From assembly GCA_001510575.1 (NCBI GenBank), contig LNGK01000008.1, positions 2,816,687 through 2,880,686 on the forward strand: a stretch of DNA of 64,000 bases, in the 5' to 3' direction. The DNA comes from Knoxdaviesia capensis. Lineage: Eukaryota > Ascomycota > Sordariomycetes > Microascales > Gondwanamycetaceae. The position numbers and the translations under genes are program-made. Below are positions 23,801 to 33,074 of this stretch, in pieces. Numbering within the stretch: position 1 is the first letter of the stretch; each line of letters starts with the position of its first letter. The notes beneath the pieces are model-generated. The model was not told the origin of the DNA and searched no databases. It saw nothing but the letters and a program-made list of their open reading frames with translations.

Positions 23801-24718
23801 GCTAGAGGTAGCTGATTGCAAAGGCACATGCACCGCTGAGTGCGGCTCTGCAGTTCTCGATGGGAGAGATGCCGATGTCGAGCCAGCCGCGGGAGCGAGT
23901 ACGGGAGGGGTTGTCACAGTGATTGAATGGGTCGGGGTTCCTGTCGAGGCAGACTGAGGAGTAGCTCCAGGCACAGCTGTAGAGCCTTCGCCGGCGGCCG
24001 AAGCACCGGCATTGCTCTGTGCTTCCTGGGCAGATTTGGCGGCGGCAATTCTCCGGAGCATCTCCTCCTCTTCTCGCTCTTCCTCTTCCTCTTGCTGCAA
24101 AAAGTAGGTGTTGTAGGCTACAGCCATGCGGGCATCGATATCGGTAATCTTCTCGTAATGCAGTTCGAACAGCGCCTCGGTGAGCCGCGCCGACGGATCC
24201 GGCAGCTCGGCGCGGAAGTAGTGAAGAAACACGGCGCGCAGCGCGTCGGCGGTGAGACGCGAAGGATCATAGCGGCGGTCGGCACGAATGAACTCGTTGG
24301 AGCTGAGGCGTTCGGAGAGCAATTCGAAGTCGAGGGTCTGGAGAATGTGGATGCCGCGGAAGAGGAAGAATGTCTCACGCGGGGTGTAGGCCTCAGTGTC
24401 GATGGGGCCGAGACTCGCGGGAGCGGGGCCGCGGCCGCCGCTGACGGCACTGCCCGGGGTGCTGGCTCCAGAGCTCATAGCCATGGCCGCGGCCGGACGT
24501 GGGCCTGGGCCTGGGCCTGGGCCGGGCGGTGCTGTGGTGGTCATGCCCCCGAAAACGCTGGGGCGTCCACCGGGCCCGCCTCCACGGGCCGGGCCGAGAT
24601 GGGAGTTGGGGGAAGGCTGGAGAGTCGTCGGTGGCTGCACGGGCCGGTCTTTGGCGGAAGATTGAAGCTTGAATCGATGTCGAATCGGCCGGTCTCGGTG
24701 TGTGTGTCGTGAGAACAA
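20810..24718 (-). CDS. Bromodomain protein, BRD8/Bdc1 type (NuA4 acetyltransferase subunit)
   Basis: Likely an acetyl-lysine reader of the NuA4 histone acetyltransferase. The 1,302-residue frame has a conserved N-terminal block (about 111-190: TPRETFFLFRGIHILQ, then LLSERLSSNEFIRADRRYD), a Glu-rich coiled segment near 210, and a very long Pro/Ala/Gln/Ser-rich disordered middle. The bromodomain lies at about 1005-1175: SVLDQISSHRYANMFANPI, RDAPNYNTIIL, and the acetyl-lysine-binding YN in NAIMYNPDP. A long Gly/Ala/Asp insertion splits the domain, as in other fungal BRD8-like proteins. The acidic C-terminus ends in ATRRTRRG before TAG. The N-terminus is uncertain: later in-frame ATGs at residues 59, 79 and 81 precede the first conserved block. 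BRD8/Bdc1 identity rests on recall of the family, so the complex assignment is an inference. Confidence 0.75.
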   Translation of the reverse strand: MFSRHTHRDRPIRHRFKLQSSAKDRPVQPPTTLQPSPNSHLGPARGGGPGGRPSVFGGMTTTAPPGPGPGPGPRPAAAMAMSSGASTPGSAVSGGRGPAPASLGPIDTEAYTPRETFFLFRGIHILQTLDFELLSERLSSNEFIRADRRYDPSRLTADALRAVFLHYFRAELPDPSARLTEALFELHYEKITDIDARMAVAYNTYFLQQEEEEEREEEEMLRRIAAAKSAQEAQSNAGASAAGEGSTAVPGATPQSASTGTPTHSITVTTPPVLAPAAGSTSASLPSRTAEPHSAVHVPLQSATSSASPAVASAGSSSAPTPILPMSAVASAAGTPSPSISVPSSVASTAPPQRILSAAPTPSTASPLAAPIPEGLKKTPTPQSQPPQRRDILPARAVPPYNPLLTAAHTSLGTNATKQEFHPATTGHVLQPPPAAQSIAPRPPHLAPQTPAAAAAAAAAVAAATATVSTLGPATVPPSIPAGLKHEATKKMPAGTPASQQTPVPPPQLKWEQPYQFNQGQQRPLQPQPGQVAHPHMVPRPAVGPGTPGVPQQQPTVPVQIQARPPMMIPGSASATPATQVHAPKLSVSGVPANMSRPLVPGASPHPSGVSRTASPVLAVPTQSIKTSIASPTPTKAQTEPASILPSVQTPHAAKTEAPTTQTQSRPASIPAVGMTPSQHTRPPPLQQQKLATPQQPLLQRPPIRPSPGGLPLAAHGSTTPRSLAAQPTPQLQQVKQAATPGPPLSIQQQLQQSQGAGALAPGATLTPQTATAVLGAPSQISGAATPSGLAQQKLAANAAAASAASAPAVPTGPHTPAVAPRPQFIKRGHGTNWTVATTPSTPRPSAAVDLESPAWEPLSPPPPRPAAQFSRTPQASGRRTSSLQQRIDTPPSRSGRGRTRGTYRGGRGPTRSSLGTRRSQSVTSQTDELSLDHVEVHTKVKDEESTPRMARTDDGGDTTADESITSRRHMGGSSHVPFSVRKRKRHDSADMSTPLVPPVPVYVGPPTHVRWTRGFPRVSASVLDQISSHRYANMFANPIRERDAPNYNTIILQRQDIASIKKAISHGNKYAIQAAAALTDGAHGGAANGGDSGSTTLDLPISEDLMPPKGIVNSEQLERELAHMFCNAIMYNPDPHRGPGRAFWRAGNGDDTGGSLGYQVDENAVVNNTRNMFLEVDKLLGELRSAEKQQRGHSGSIAAGVVAAMHGGGSAAPSAVTRAGSLATTGAATGDDDDDDDEGDEARDGEDDDDDVDMRDGSARRQLRHSRELEGDESANEEDELAADDNVPASTSAATRRTRRG

Positions 24719-26012
24719 GATGTCTGGAAGGTGGTAGATGTCGCGATGTGCCCCTCTCTGCAGTGGCGAAGGAGGAGAAATTGCGAGCGGAGAAGGTAAA
24801 GAGAAGTGAGGGGAAGAAATATTTGGTCAAGATTATGTGCCGAGGTGTAGAGATGGGAAATATAAATGTCGATGTGTGGGTATATATAGCCGCATACAAT
24901 GGACTAACGAGCGGCACGTTAGGTGTGTGAGGATGCCATATCAGAGATGGGTCAGAGCTCGAAGATATCTCTAAGAAGTCGAGTCAGTTCGTGCGCATAA
25001 AGTGGTCGTCGATTGGCGAATAATGAGAGAAGAACTAAGAACACTGAATATATGCCATAACAGTGTAGAGTAAGTTTGCTTGTGTTCACAGCGTTACTGA
25101 TGAATCTAGTGCTGATCTTTGATGGCGAACAAAAAGAATACGTGCTGTTGTATGGGAAAAAAGAGAGGTGGAAGAAGAGGGAGAAGAAAAAAGTTGAGAG
25201 CTGCCAAACAATGATTGCACGCGCTTGGTTCTGCTGGTGTTCAAACAGAAAGCTCACGTGTGGAGTCAGGTGGGGGATCACGTGGTTAGGTCCAGTTGAG
25301 TCACGGAATGGTCAGTGATTTCGCGTTTGCTTTGGGACATTCTGTTGAACGAAGTCGCTGCACATCGTCCATCTGGAGCTGCACATGCATATGCCAGTTT
25401 CAAAGTTCACATCTACAGCAACATCAACATCAAGTTTTCTTCAAAGTGCCTAACGCTTTGTATTTGGTAGGCTAGGAATCCTAATCTAGACGCCCAAATG
25501 ACCCAGCCAGCATGCAGTCCCTTCATTTTTCGGAAGAAGATCCAGTTTCTTTTTGAGGTCATAAAAAAAAAGCAAATACCTTCTCCAGATCCATGGACAC
25601 AGCAAGAGAAAAAAAACACAGAAACCCCAGAGAGAAAAAGAGCAGATGAAAAAAAGAGAAGAGGTTGAAACATCGTCTAAAACACTCGATATCGTCCTGT
25701 TTTTGAGATACCGGAAAGCGTCTTGTCCTAGTAATACGTTGATCCATGTCCCCATCCTGCCGAAAACATGATAAAAAGATAAACAGAGTTCATTGCATCC
25801 GAGACGAGAATATGGGGAAGGAGAGAAGGAAGTCGAAGGGCGGAGGAACGATTCGGCAGACACGGGATTTGGATCGGGTGTCTCGCTATCGGGTGTGTTT
25901 ATTGTCTGGACGGCGAAAACAAGCACAAGTCCACTGGTCAGAGCAGCCTCAGCAAGCTTTCCGTCGTTTCGTTCGTGCCGTTTATCGAATTGGTGATGTT
26001 TCGGAAGGGTGT
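24719..26012. other. Promoter region of the bromodomain gene and rps30 3' region
   Basis: About 1.3 kb with no supported gene. Two E-box-like sequences (CTCACGTG at 25254 and ATCACGTG at 25268) lie 540-560 bases upstream of the bromodomain gene start. The right part should contain the rps30 3' UTR. An open frame overlapping rps30 on the same strand is a shadow. Confidence 0.45.
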
Positions 26013-26550
26013 TTACGCAGCAGGGCTGGGGTTCATCTGTAAACGCGGATGCCGGGTTAGACCAGAGGTTCGACATATCCGGAGCGTTGCGATGCCGATA
26101 TAACATACCTTCCGCTTTCCGCCGGTCAGGGTGACGTTGACGAAACGGCGGATATACAAGTGCCTCTTGCGGGCACGACCCTTGGGGGTCTTGGGCTTCT
26201 CCTGGCGTTCAACCTATTCGGGATTAAAGAAGTTGGTTAGCATGGCTGTGTGGGTTGATTATATCGCCATTTCAGGTGCGAAGATATCGTTTCAAAACCA
26301 GCGCGGTTCTTAGCGGTCACGAAATCCGAAAAAAATGGCAGATGTGTGCGAGTATCACGGAAGGATTTCGAGCGAACCTTAGGAGTCTGAGACTTGACCT
26401 TGCCTAGAAAGAGCCGAAACATCGCGAAGTCAGTATATCGGAAGCCATCACAACGCCCAGCCCAGCCAGATCATTGACGATCGGCCAACAAACAGAGAGG
26501 AACAAGAATAACTTACCGGCACGGGCAAGCGAACCGTGAACTTTACCCAT
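26013..26550 (-). CDS. rps30: 40S ribosomal protein S30 (eS30)
   Basis: Small basic protein of the 40S subunit. The gene is broken into four short exons on the minus strand: 26517-26550, 26378-26403, 26109-26213 and 26013-26036, giving 62 residues. Exon 1 encodes MGKVHGSLARAG, exon 2 KVKSQTPK, exon 3 starts VERQEKPKTPKGRARKRH and ends TLTGGKRK, and exon 4 MNPSPAA. The reading phase is kept at every junction. Introns 1 and 3 have GTAAGT and GTATGT donors; intron 2 begins GTTCGC, an unusual donor. The length is normal for fungi, where S30 lacks the ubiquitin-like fusion partner found in animals. Upstream are two CACGTGA boxes and a telobox palindrome. Confidence 0.95.
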
Positions 26551-26786
26551 GATTGCGGTGTTATGTGGTGATGAGTATGATGGGGTGTAGATGATAGTAA
26601 CAAGAAGGGGGAAAAAAAGAGAGAGGAAAAATCCAAAGCGGGAGGGGAGGATGAAAATTATGAGATAGGGCAAAACGATGGAGTTTTAGGTGGGTTTTTT
26701 TGTTCACCACACACTTTGTGAGGGCTTTTGGCAAAAAACAATTGGTGGGCGGGGCCGGGGTCGCCAGCCACAGGTGACCAGATTAA

Positions 26787-26813
26787 CACGTGACTCTTGG
26801 TGTTTTCACGTGA
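26787..26813. promoter_or_regulatory. Paired CACGTGA boxes in the rps30 promoter
   Basis: Two identical CACGTGA sequences at 26787-26793 and 26807-26813, 20 bases apart, lie 240-265 bases upstream of the rps30 ATG. CACGTGA is the core bound by Cbf1-type bHLH factors. Function is inferred from position and duplication. Confidence 0.5.
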
Positions 26814-26857
26814 TACTGGGGCTGCGCCACAGGTAGAGATGTGGCGCACGATGGGAT

Positions 26858-26899
26858 AAACCCTATGTCTTAGGTTTATCTACGTAGGGTGTAACCCTA
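26858..26899. promoter_or_regulatory. Telobox cluster and perfect palindrome upstream of rps30
   Basis: AAACCCTA at 26858-26865 is followed by TAGGGT-GTA-ACCCTA at 26885-26899, a perfect 6-bp inverted repeat with a 3-base centre. It lies about 335 bases from the rps30 start. TTAGGG-like boxes are common in ribosomal-protein promoters of fungi (Tbf1-type control); binding is inferred. Confidence 0.55.
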
Positions 26900-29800
26900 T
26901 TTAGATGTGTATCAAGGCCTTGAACACATCTGCAATACTTCTGCACCTACCACACCACATGTAAACGCGCCAGTAATTGTCAAATTAGATAGCAACACGT
27001 TAGAAGCTTCAATGAAGGCCACCTGGCCAAGCTGTAGATGCATCAGCAAGTCAAGGACCGAACGACTCTACAGTACTCTGAGGCTCAGAACTGGGCGAAA
27101 CAGGAGAGCGTGTGACACGCTGAAAGAAAGGCTCCTCCAACCACCAGACTCCAGGGTCACAATTTACCTTCCCCCCAAGGTTCGCCAGTTCATGCAGGTT
27201 TATTAAGGGGAGAAAGGATGTGCCGCGTGTCACGGCGAGTGTGTTTAAGTGTCAGAAGGGGGTGTGTATGCATGTGTGTGACAGATGATGAGCCAGGCTG
27301 ATGAGAGGATGATGAAACTTGGAGAGTTGGTGGTGATGTACGACGTGATATCATCATCAGTTCAGCCAGTTGGGAAAATCCAGAAAAGACAGTGGACGGC
27401 ACGGGAACTCTGCATCGGGATTGGTTCCAGCGGGATCCCGAGCATGTGGCCACTAATATCAGGCCTGAAGCGAATGAGATGATGCCAGACGCCACATTGC
27501 GTTCTTCGCGATCTACTGTACCTTGGTTAATATGCTATACCAGCACATCGTGTCTGCGGTTTTTGGGTGTCTCCTTTTCGGCCTGGCGGAGACGCAAACA
27601 GGCTGGGTACAGAAAGTTCGGCAGAAGGAAGCCAGAGTAAAAAAAGAAAGAAAAAAAAGGATAATTAAATGGCAAGACTCAGCCGCTGGCCCATTTCACG
27701 CTCAGCCGCTGAGACTTGCTTGACACTTGCCGACCAAGTTTATGCATAAGAAGGCATGCAAAAAGGAAAAAGCAAACGCCAGCCACCATTAATCCAGAAC
27801 GGGTACTGACAGGCAGGAGACCTATACAAGGAACTCTGATATAAGCTTGGGAAGGGTTTTGACTTTTTAGGGCAACCCTGAGGAGAACCGCCGGCCAAAG
27901 CTGGAATTTCTGACATGTGTCCTTGGAGATGGCCTGACCCTGGCTTGCTGAGGTCCTCTGTTCAACTAAACGCCCTCGGTCACGACGATGATGTCAAGTC
28001 CAGTTCACACCTGATACGCTATCGGTAAGGAGGACACATTGTGGCTCCCTCAAGTGAAGAGTGTGGCTGTCGTCGATGGCTGAAGCAGGACACGGGGACA
28101 AAGACAGAAGGAACGTCCGACAAGAGAAGGGCGTCCCGTAAAACTGGAAATGGCCCAACTTAAGATTCAGGGCATGAAGCGCATTTGTAGAAGGGTTAAA
28201 ATTTCAGGGAAGAGGCGTCTATGGCCACTCAGAGGGCATAAACGGGAAGCTGAAAAAGCCCACTGGATGGAAAACTGAAAGGAGTACCTTTTATCGTCTC
28301 TTTTCGGCTGAGCCACCACACGTCAGCCGAAGGCACAAAACGCGGTTCGCATTCCAGACGTGCAAATACAGTTTCCCCCTTTTCGCTTCTCCTTCTGACA
28401 GGGAGGGTGGGACAAGCTTCTCTCACAGTGGCACATTCACGGTGTCCGCATCTTGGCTTCATTCATTCATGCTCCGACAACAGGCAAAAAAGTTTAAAGC
28501 AAGAGCACTCCATTGCACCTCCTTTCCCGTTCAATACTTTTGGCGGTGCATCCCCACCAACCAGGCGAGCTAGTGGTTAATCATGCAACAACAAGCAAGG
28601 TTGCACCTGTCTGTGCCTGAAGGTTATAGCCCTGTCAACACCAGTGCACTCGTCCACTTTCACCCTTTCCCACTTACACAATACAGTACTTCGCTTGAGG
28701 CGCATAATGCTGTAGTGTTTGCATGCCGTTTGTAACGGCGTACAGCATACTCGTTTTATTACACCGCATTCCCGTCACCATGGCGTTTTCCGTTCTGCGT
28801 AAGCGGGCCTGCCCTATTCCAGTCATGGAAGTGCATTCTGCATACCACATACTGCCTGTACTGTACTGTTGATGTCCTGAAAGGGCTGGCTGGCATGATC
28901 GCCGTTCCTTCCTCGGGGCCAAATCTGACGCCAGACTGGCTGGCTCCTGCCCTTCGTCATTTAACCAGCCTTGCATCACCATCGCTCCTGTCTCTCTCTT
29001 CTGGCTCGCTCACTGTTGTCTCACACACGCCCCCCTTTCAGCTGCCTGTCCTCCTTCCCACAACACCCCCCAGCACACACATTCACAAGGTCACGACTGA
29101 CTCTTGGGATTAAGAGCAACTGGAGGAAAGAAGCACGCGCTCGCTCCCGGGCACAGTCAGTCTCTCCTTCCTCACTTTTGGTCCCCATTCCCTGCCGGAT
29201 TGCTGTGTTGCACCTCCCTCCTCTTTCCATCACCTTTATCCGCCAAGATCGACAGTCCCAAGTCCCTGCTCCCTTCTGCTTGTTCTCTCTTTTCCCTTGC
29301 GGGTCCCTCCTTCCATGCTGATTTGGTGTCCCTGCCCTGTTCTTTCCATTGTACAGTACTCCGTCCGGCCCATACTCTGCATACACAGAACTGTGCAAGT
29401 GCTACATGCATGACCAGTTCGTGAAGCTTGCATCTATCCGTGACTTCCACATTCTCCTATCCCATCTTGCTCTGTAGGATATTATTCATCATATTCACTT
29501 AACGAGGTTGCGTTACACCTCAAGCTTGCCGGTATTAAATCTTCATATTCCCTCTTCTCCTTTTATATCTCTTCTCATCTCTTGATTTCCTTCCCCTTTC
29601 TCTGTCTCCTTCCATATCCTCGTCCTCCTTCTCCTTTTCCCTATCTATACTCCACACCCATTTTTCGTCTTTACACCCCTGCTTCCCTCCGCTTCTGACT
29701 TTTCCTCTGATTCTCCCACTCCCCTAACCACAATCCTAGAAATTCTCCAGAAATACTCCTGTCCATATAATTTCCCTTCCTACCTTGCTCTGACCTGTTC

Positions 29801-30102
29801 CCTTCTCCTTCTCTTTTTCTTCTTCTTCCGATTTATTCATTTCTTTTGTTCCTCTTTTTCCCCTTTCTCTCTTCCACTTTGCCTTCTCCCTCTTAGCTCT
29901 TCTATCTTTCTACTCTTCTTATCTAAGTGTCACCACTTCACCACAGCTTCATCTATCTCCGCCGTGTCTTGTATTTATTACTACAGCTATTTTCAGTATC
30001 TTCTTGCGACAGCCACCCTCGCCAGGTCGCCCAAGTCTTGCCAACCCCCGATAAGACCTCTCAGAATCCTCATTTTTCTCAAACCGCATCCCTCTCTTCA
30101 AA
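26900..30102. other. Intergenic region and long CT-rich leader before the 30.1-kb gene
   Basis: About 3.2 kb without a recognisable gene. The left 2 kb has no coding signal. From about 29520 to 30060 the + strand is strongly pyrimidine-rich, matching promoter and leader of the gene starting at 30103. TGTACAGTAC-type words occur at 28856 and 29350. Confidence 0.5.
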
Positions 30103-31389
30103 ATGACCCAATACACCGACGAGGAGCTTGATCGGGACTGGAAGCCTAGCGGTCGCCGTCCGCAGTCGTAAGTTTTCGTCGTTCCTGTCCTCCGTTCTTC
30201 CGTTTGATCTTCAGCATCTGGTACCTTTCACCGACTCGGATAGAGCGGAAAGTCTGTCGTCTCGGGGCATCGGAAGATATGCAGGTTTTGGCGATGTTTG
30301 CTCTCACCGACACTCTCTCGGTCACCCAACCCCTCCTTTTTTTCCTGGCTCTCTGTCCCCTCGACAACTCGACCCCAAATTCACCTTGTGGTGCCCCCTT
30401 CTTATTGAATCTGTGAAATGCCCATTTGGCCCATGGATGAACCGTGCTTTTTCTATCGTGCTCACTACGCGATCTTGCAGCTGTTCGAGTCTAGCGGTCT
30501 CACTGCATACCACACACTATTAGAAATGTCGCCGATACTAATACATCTTGTTCTCTCTCCACAGAACTATTGCTCGGTCATTCTCCGACGAGCTGATGAA
30601 CATCTTCCGTATTGAGAACGATGTGACAGACCTCGATAACCAGGTCGATCAGCGGTAAGATTTTGTTTGCTGATATCTTTGTGTCAACACCAAAGCACAA
30701 GCCAAACAGCGACTAACAAAATATACAGAAAGCACAAGGTTGCTAGCCACGCCAGTGAGCTCGAGGCCCTCGAGGCCCGTCTTCGCGATATCCGCGAAAT
30801 GGAAGAGCGTCTCCGCAGCGGCCAGTTGCCTCCTGCCCGCCCGCGTATTCCCCAGTTCGACGCCCAGACTCGGGCCGCCCCTCAGACCCAACAGCCCCTC
30901 CAACGCCAAAACACCGCCCCTAAGCAGCCCGCGAAGCCCGACAGCGATGAGGAGGAGGATGACGAGGAAGAGGAGGATGACAGCAGCGATGAAGACAGCG
31001 ACGTTCCCCCTCCCCCTCCCGCAAAGGACAGTATGCGCTCGCGGCCCGGAACTGCGAAGCCCATGCAGAAGGCTCCGAGCGCCGGAGCCCTGCCGCCCAC
31101 CCCCGTGGGAAGCGAGGGTAAGTTCTGAAGATCAGAAGAGGTGGACCAGATCCGTTCCAATACAGAGCGTTGCTTCTAGTGTCTTGTCATGACAAGATAT
31201 ATCCAATTCAACGCTGGAGGTTGCTCCAAGTGGCACGAACCAGCGGGAGCTTGTCCCTTAAAACACCCACACCGACCCAAAAAAGAAATCTAGCCGCCAT
31301 CGATCCTCCACATCAGCAACCTCCAGCGCTAACATCCACTCCTCTTTTTTTCTGGTTCCTCAGATGGAGACGCAGGAAGCCGCTTCTAG
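30103..31389 (+). CDS. Conserved-looking acidic coiled-coil protein, function unknown
   Basis: I do not recognise this family. Exons 30103-30167, 30565-30654, 30729-31117 and 31364-31389 join in phase (donors GTAAGT, GTAAGA, GTAAGT; acceptors ACAG, ACAG, CTCAG) and give 189 residues. The N-terminus (MTQYTDEELDRDWKPSGRRP, then STIARSFSDELMNIF and RIENDVTDLDNQVDQ) looks like a short folded or helical region. A coiled coil follows (about residues 52-80, ELEALEARLRDIREMEERLR), then a Pro/Gln segment, a Glu/Asp run of about 20 residues, a poly-Pro stretch and a Ser/Pro-rich end. It has no signal peptide or membrane segment. The model ends at TAG 31387, but a coding-like block in the same frame continues further on (see the next entry), so the C-terminus is doubtful. 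The exon chain up to 31117 is well supported. Confidence 0.7.
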
Positions 31390-31395
31390 TTGTTT

Positions 31396-31599
31396 GACTA
31401 GTACTGCTGCCTCACTCCGACTCGTCAGAACTCGGGCTTCGCTACACCTAAATCATCGGCCGGCGGAATCGTCTATCCTTCGCGAACTGTTGATAATGAT
31501 CCACCGAGTCCGACACCAACGCCAACTCCTTTTGCCGAGTTGAAATTGGCCTTGCCAAAGTTCGAAGATTCCGACTCGTCGTCAACCCTCGAGGCATAA
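31396..31599 (+). other. Coding-like 3' block of the 30.1-kb gene, splice unresolved
   Basis: From about 31405 the frame reads LTPTRQNSGFATPKSSAG, then IVYPSRTVDNDPPSPTPTPF and AELKLALPKFEDSDSSSTLE, ending at TAA 31597-31599. This has the look of a real, Ser/Pro-rich C-terminus. It is in the same frame as the last modelled exon but is separated from it by two TAG codons (31387 and 31399). An acceptor-like CGTCAG sits just before AACTCGGGC at 31429. No donor I could find joins the frames without meeting a stop or adding intron-like sequence. Confidence 0.5.
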
Positions 31600-33074
31600 C
31601 TTGAAGCAACAACACACTGCCCTCGCCTCGTCATAGCTTGTTTTTGCTCCCCGGTCCCCGTCTCTCATTCATCATTCTGTACCTTCGATTTACACTTCCA
31701 GATCCGCCCGTCTTCCCAGCCTATGGTTCCCGCATGGGAATCCGACTGTGAGATTCAGGTTGCTGTGATACCATTTTTCTCTTTTGCATCCGTTATATAC
31801 CCCCGTCTCTATTTGTTTCATGCTTCAATGCTTCTTCAATGCATCATGGATTGTTTCAAGCAACCCTCATGCACTATACCAATAAACGGCCTCTTTTTCG
31901 TTTTCTTTTTCTCTAGCCAACGCCATCGTACCAGCATTTTTTTTCAACCATGGCGTCATTTGATTTGGCTGGAAATCATCTTGGTTCTGCTGTTTTCTTC
32001 GCTACTCCCTATTGGATTTAGAGAAGGACATTCATATCGCCAAAGGAGAGTTAGCCAGTGCCAGGTACCCTGGCACTGGCTGCTCTCGTTGAATCAACCG
32101 TCGTCTCGCGTTGTGCTGGAATCCTTGCTCAACCCTACATATTGTGTTCTGCCCCCCTATGTTATTCATAGGTTCCCTTATTAATTTTGATGTCCCGTGT
32201 CTTTCTAGACTTTCAATATGTTCTTCTGGTTCGTTTTTGGATGTTTGTGGCCTTCTCGTTGTGTATGCTTTTGGTTTGAATGCGTTTGTGCTCCCAATTC
32301 AGCAGAAGATCCTCGTGATAAATTACACATTCACACGACGGAGGCTTGAAGACTACTTTTTCGTTTCGTTTTTCTTCTTCTTTCTTAGGGGGGTGGAGGA
32401 ACTGTTGGGGAAGGGTTGGGATGGAGAACGGTTTTTTTTTTTCCCTCTTCTTTTTTCTTCTTTTTGGCTAGCTATATAAATATCTTTTTCTTACACCGTC
32501 GGAACTTTGAGGTTATGTGCCATTCTCTGTCTCTGTCCATTTATGGTCCAGATCGATGTTCACTCAATCCGAGCTGTTTCATCAGCCCATCTCTTCTCCC
32601 TCCCTTGTGTGGAAGTGGGAAGAATAATGTCTTTACTGTACCCCTTTCATCTCTAGAATCTATCAACTCCCTTGCATCGGCAATCGCTGTGTATTGAAAC
32701 CAAAAAAAAATGGAATAAGACAAAAGGAAAAACCTTGGCGGTCTGAAGTGTTCCTTCTTCCCTCGCATGTAGACAGAATTCGAGTTGACTAACAGACTTC
32801 TTTCTGCTTCTATGAATGGGGTGGCTGGCTTTATTGGAACGTGGAAAATCAATCAAGGGGGATTTCATGTCGTGGGAGACACCAGGGATGGCATCATCCC
32901 CTTCACATGCCCGAAAGCGTACGGAAAGTTCAATTATCAATGTATCAGTGAGTAAAGTAAGGGGAATAGGAAATAACCGTCAGGAAATGGGAACAAATCA
33001 GTAGATAAACAGATAGAAAGACGGATACATCAGGCAGTTAAGATGTCAGCCACGGTATTAAGCAAAATGCTTGC
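31600..33074. other. Convergent 3' region with a long hairpin
   Basis: About 1.5 kb between two converging genes. T-rich runs and poly-A/T stretches dominate and no protein-like frame is present. The notable element is the inverted repeat at 32053-32081, listed separately. Confidence 0.5.
32053..32081. repeat. Perfect 13-bp inverted repeat with a 3-base loop
   Basis: Left arm AGCCAGTGCCAGG (32053-32065), loop TAC, right arm CCTGGCACTGGCT (32069-32081). The arms are exact reverse complements and GC-rich (9 of 13), so DNA or RNA could form a stable hairpin. It lies 454 bases past the putative TAA of the 30.1-kb gene. Confidence 0.85.

Noticed and set aside
25486..26106. 206-codon minus-strand frame across the rps30 3' end
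   Set aside because: It reads through an rps30 intron and has no protein-like features; the four-exon rps30 model explains the coding part.
20354..31599. TAG reassigned to an amino acid in this organism
   Set aside because: Other genes in the window (glt1, dbp6, gpi3, apc15) end normally at TAG, so the in-frame TAGs need a local explanation.
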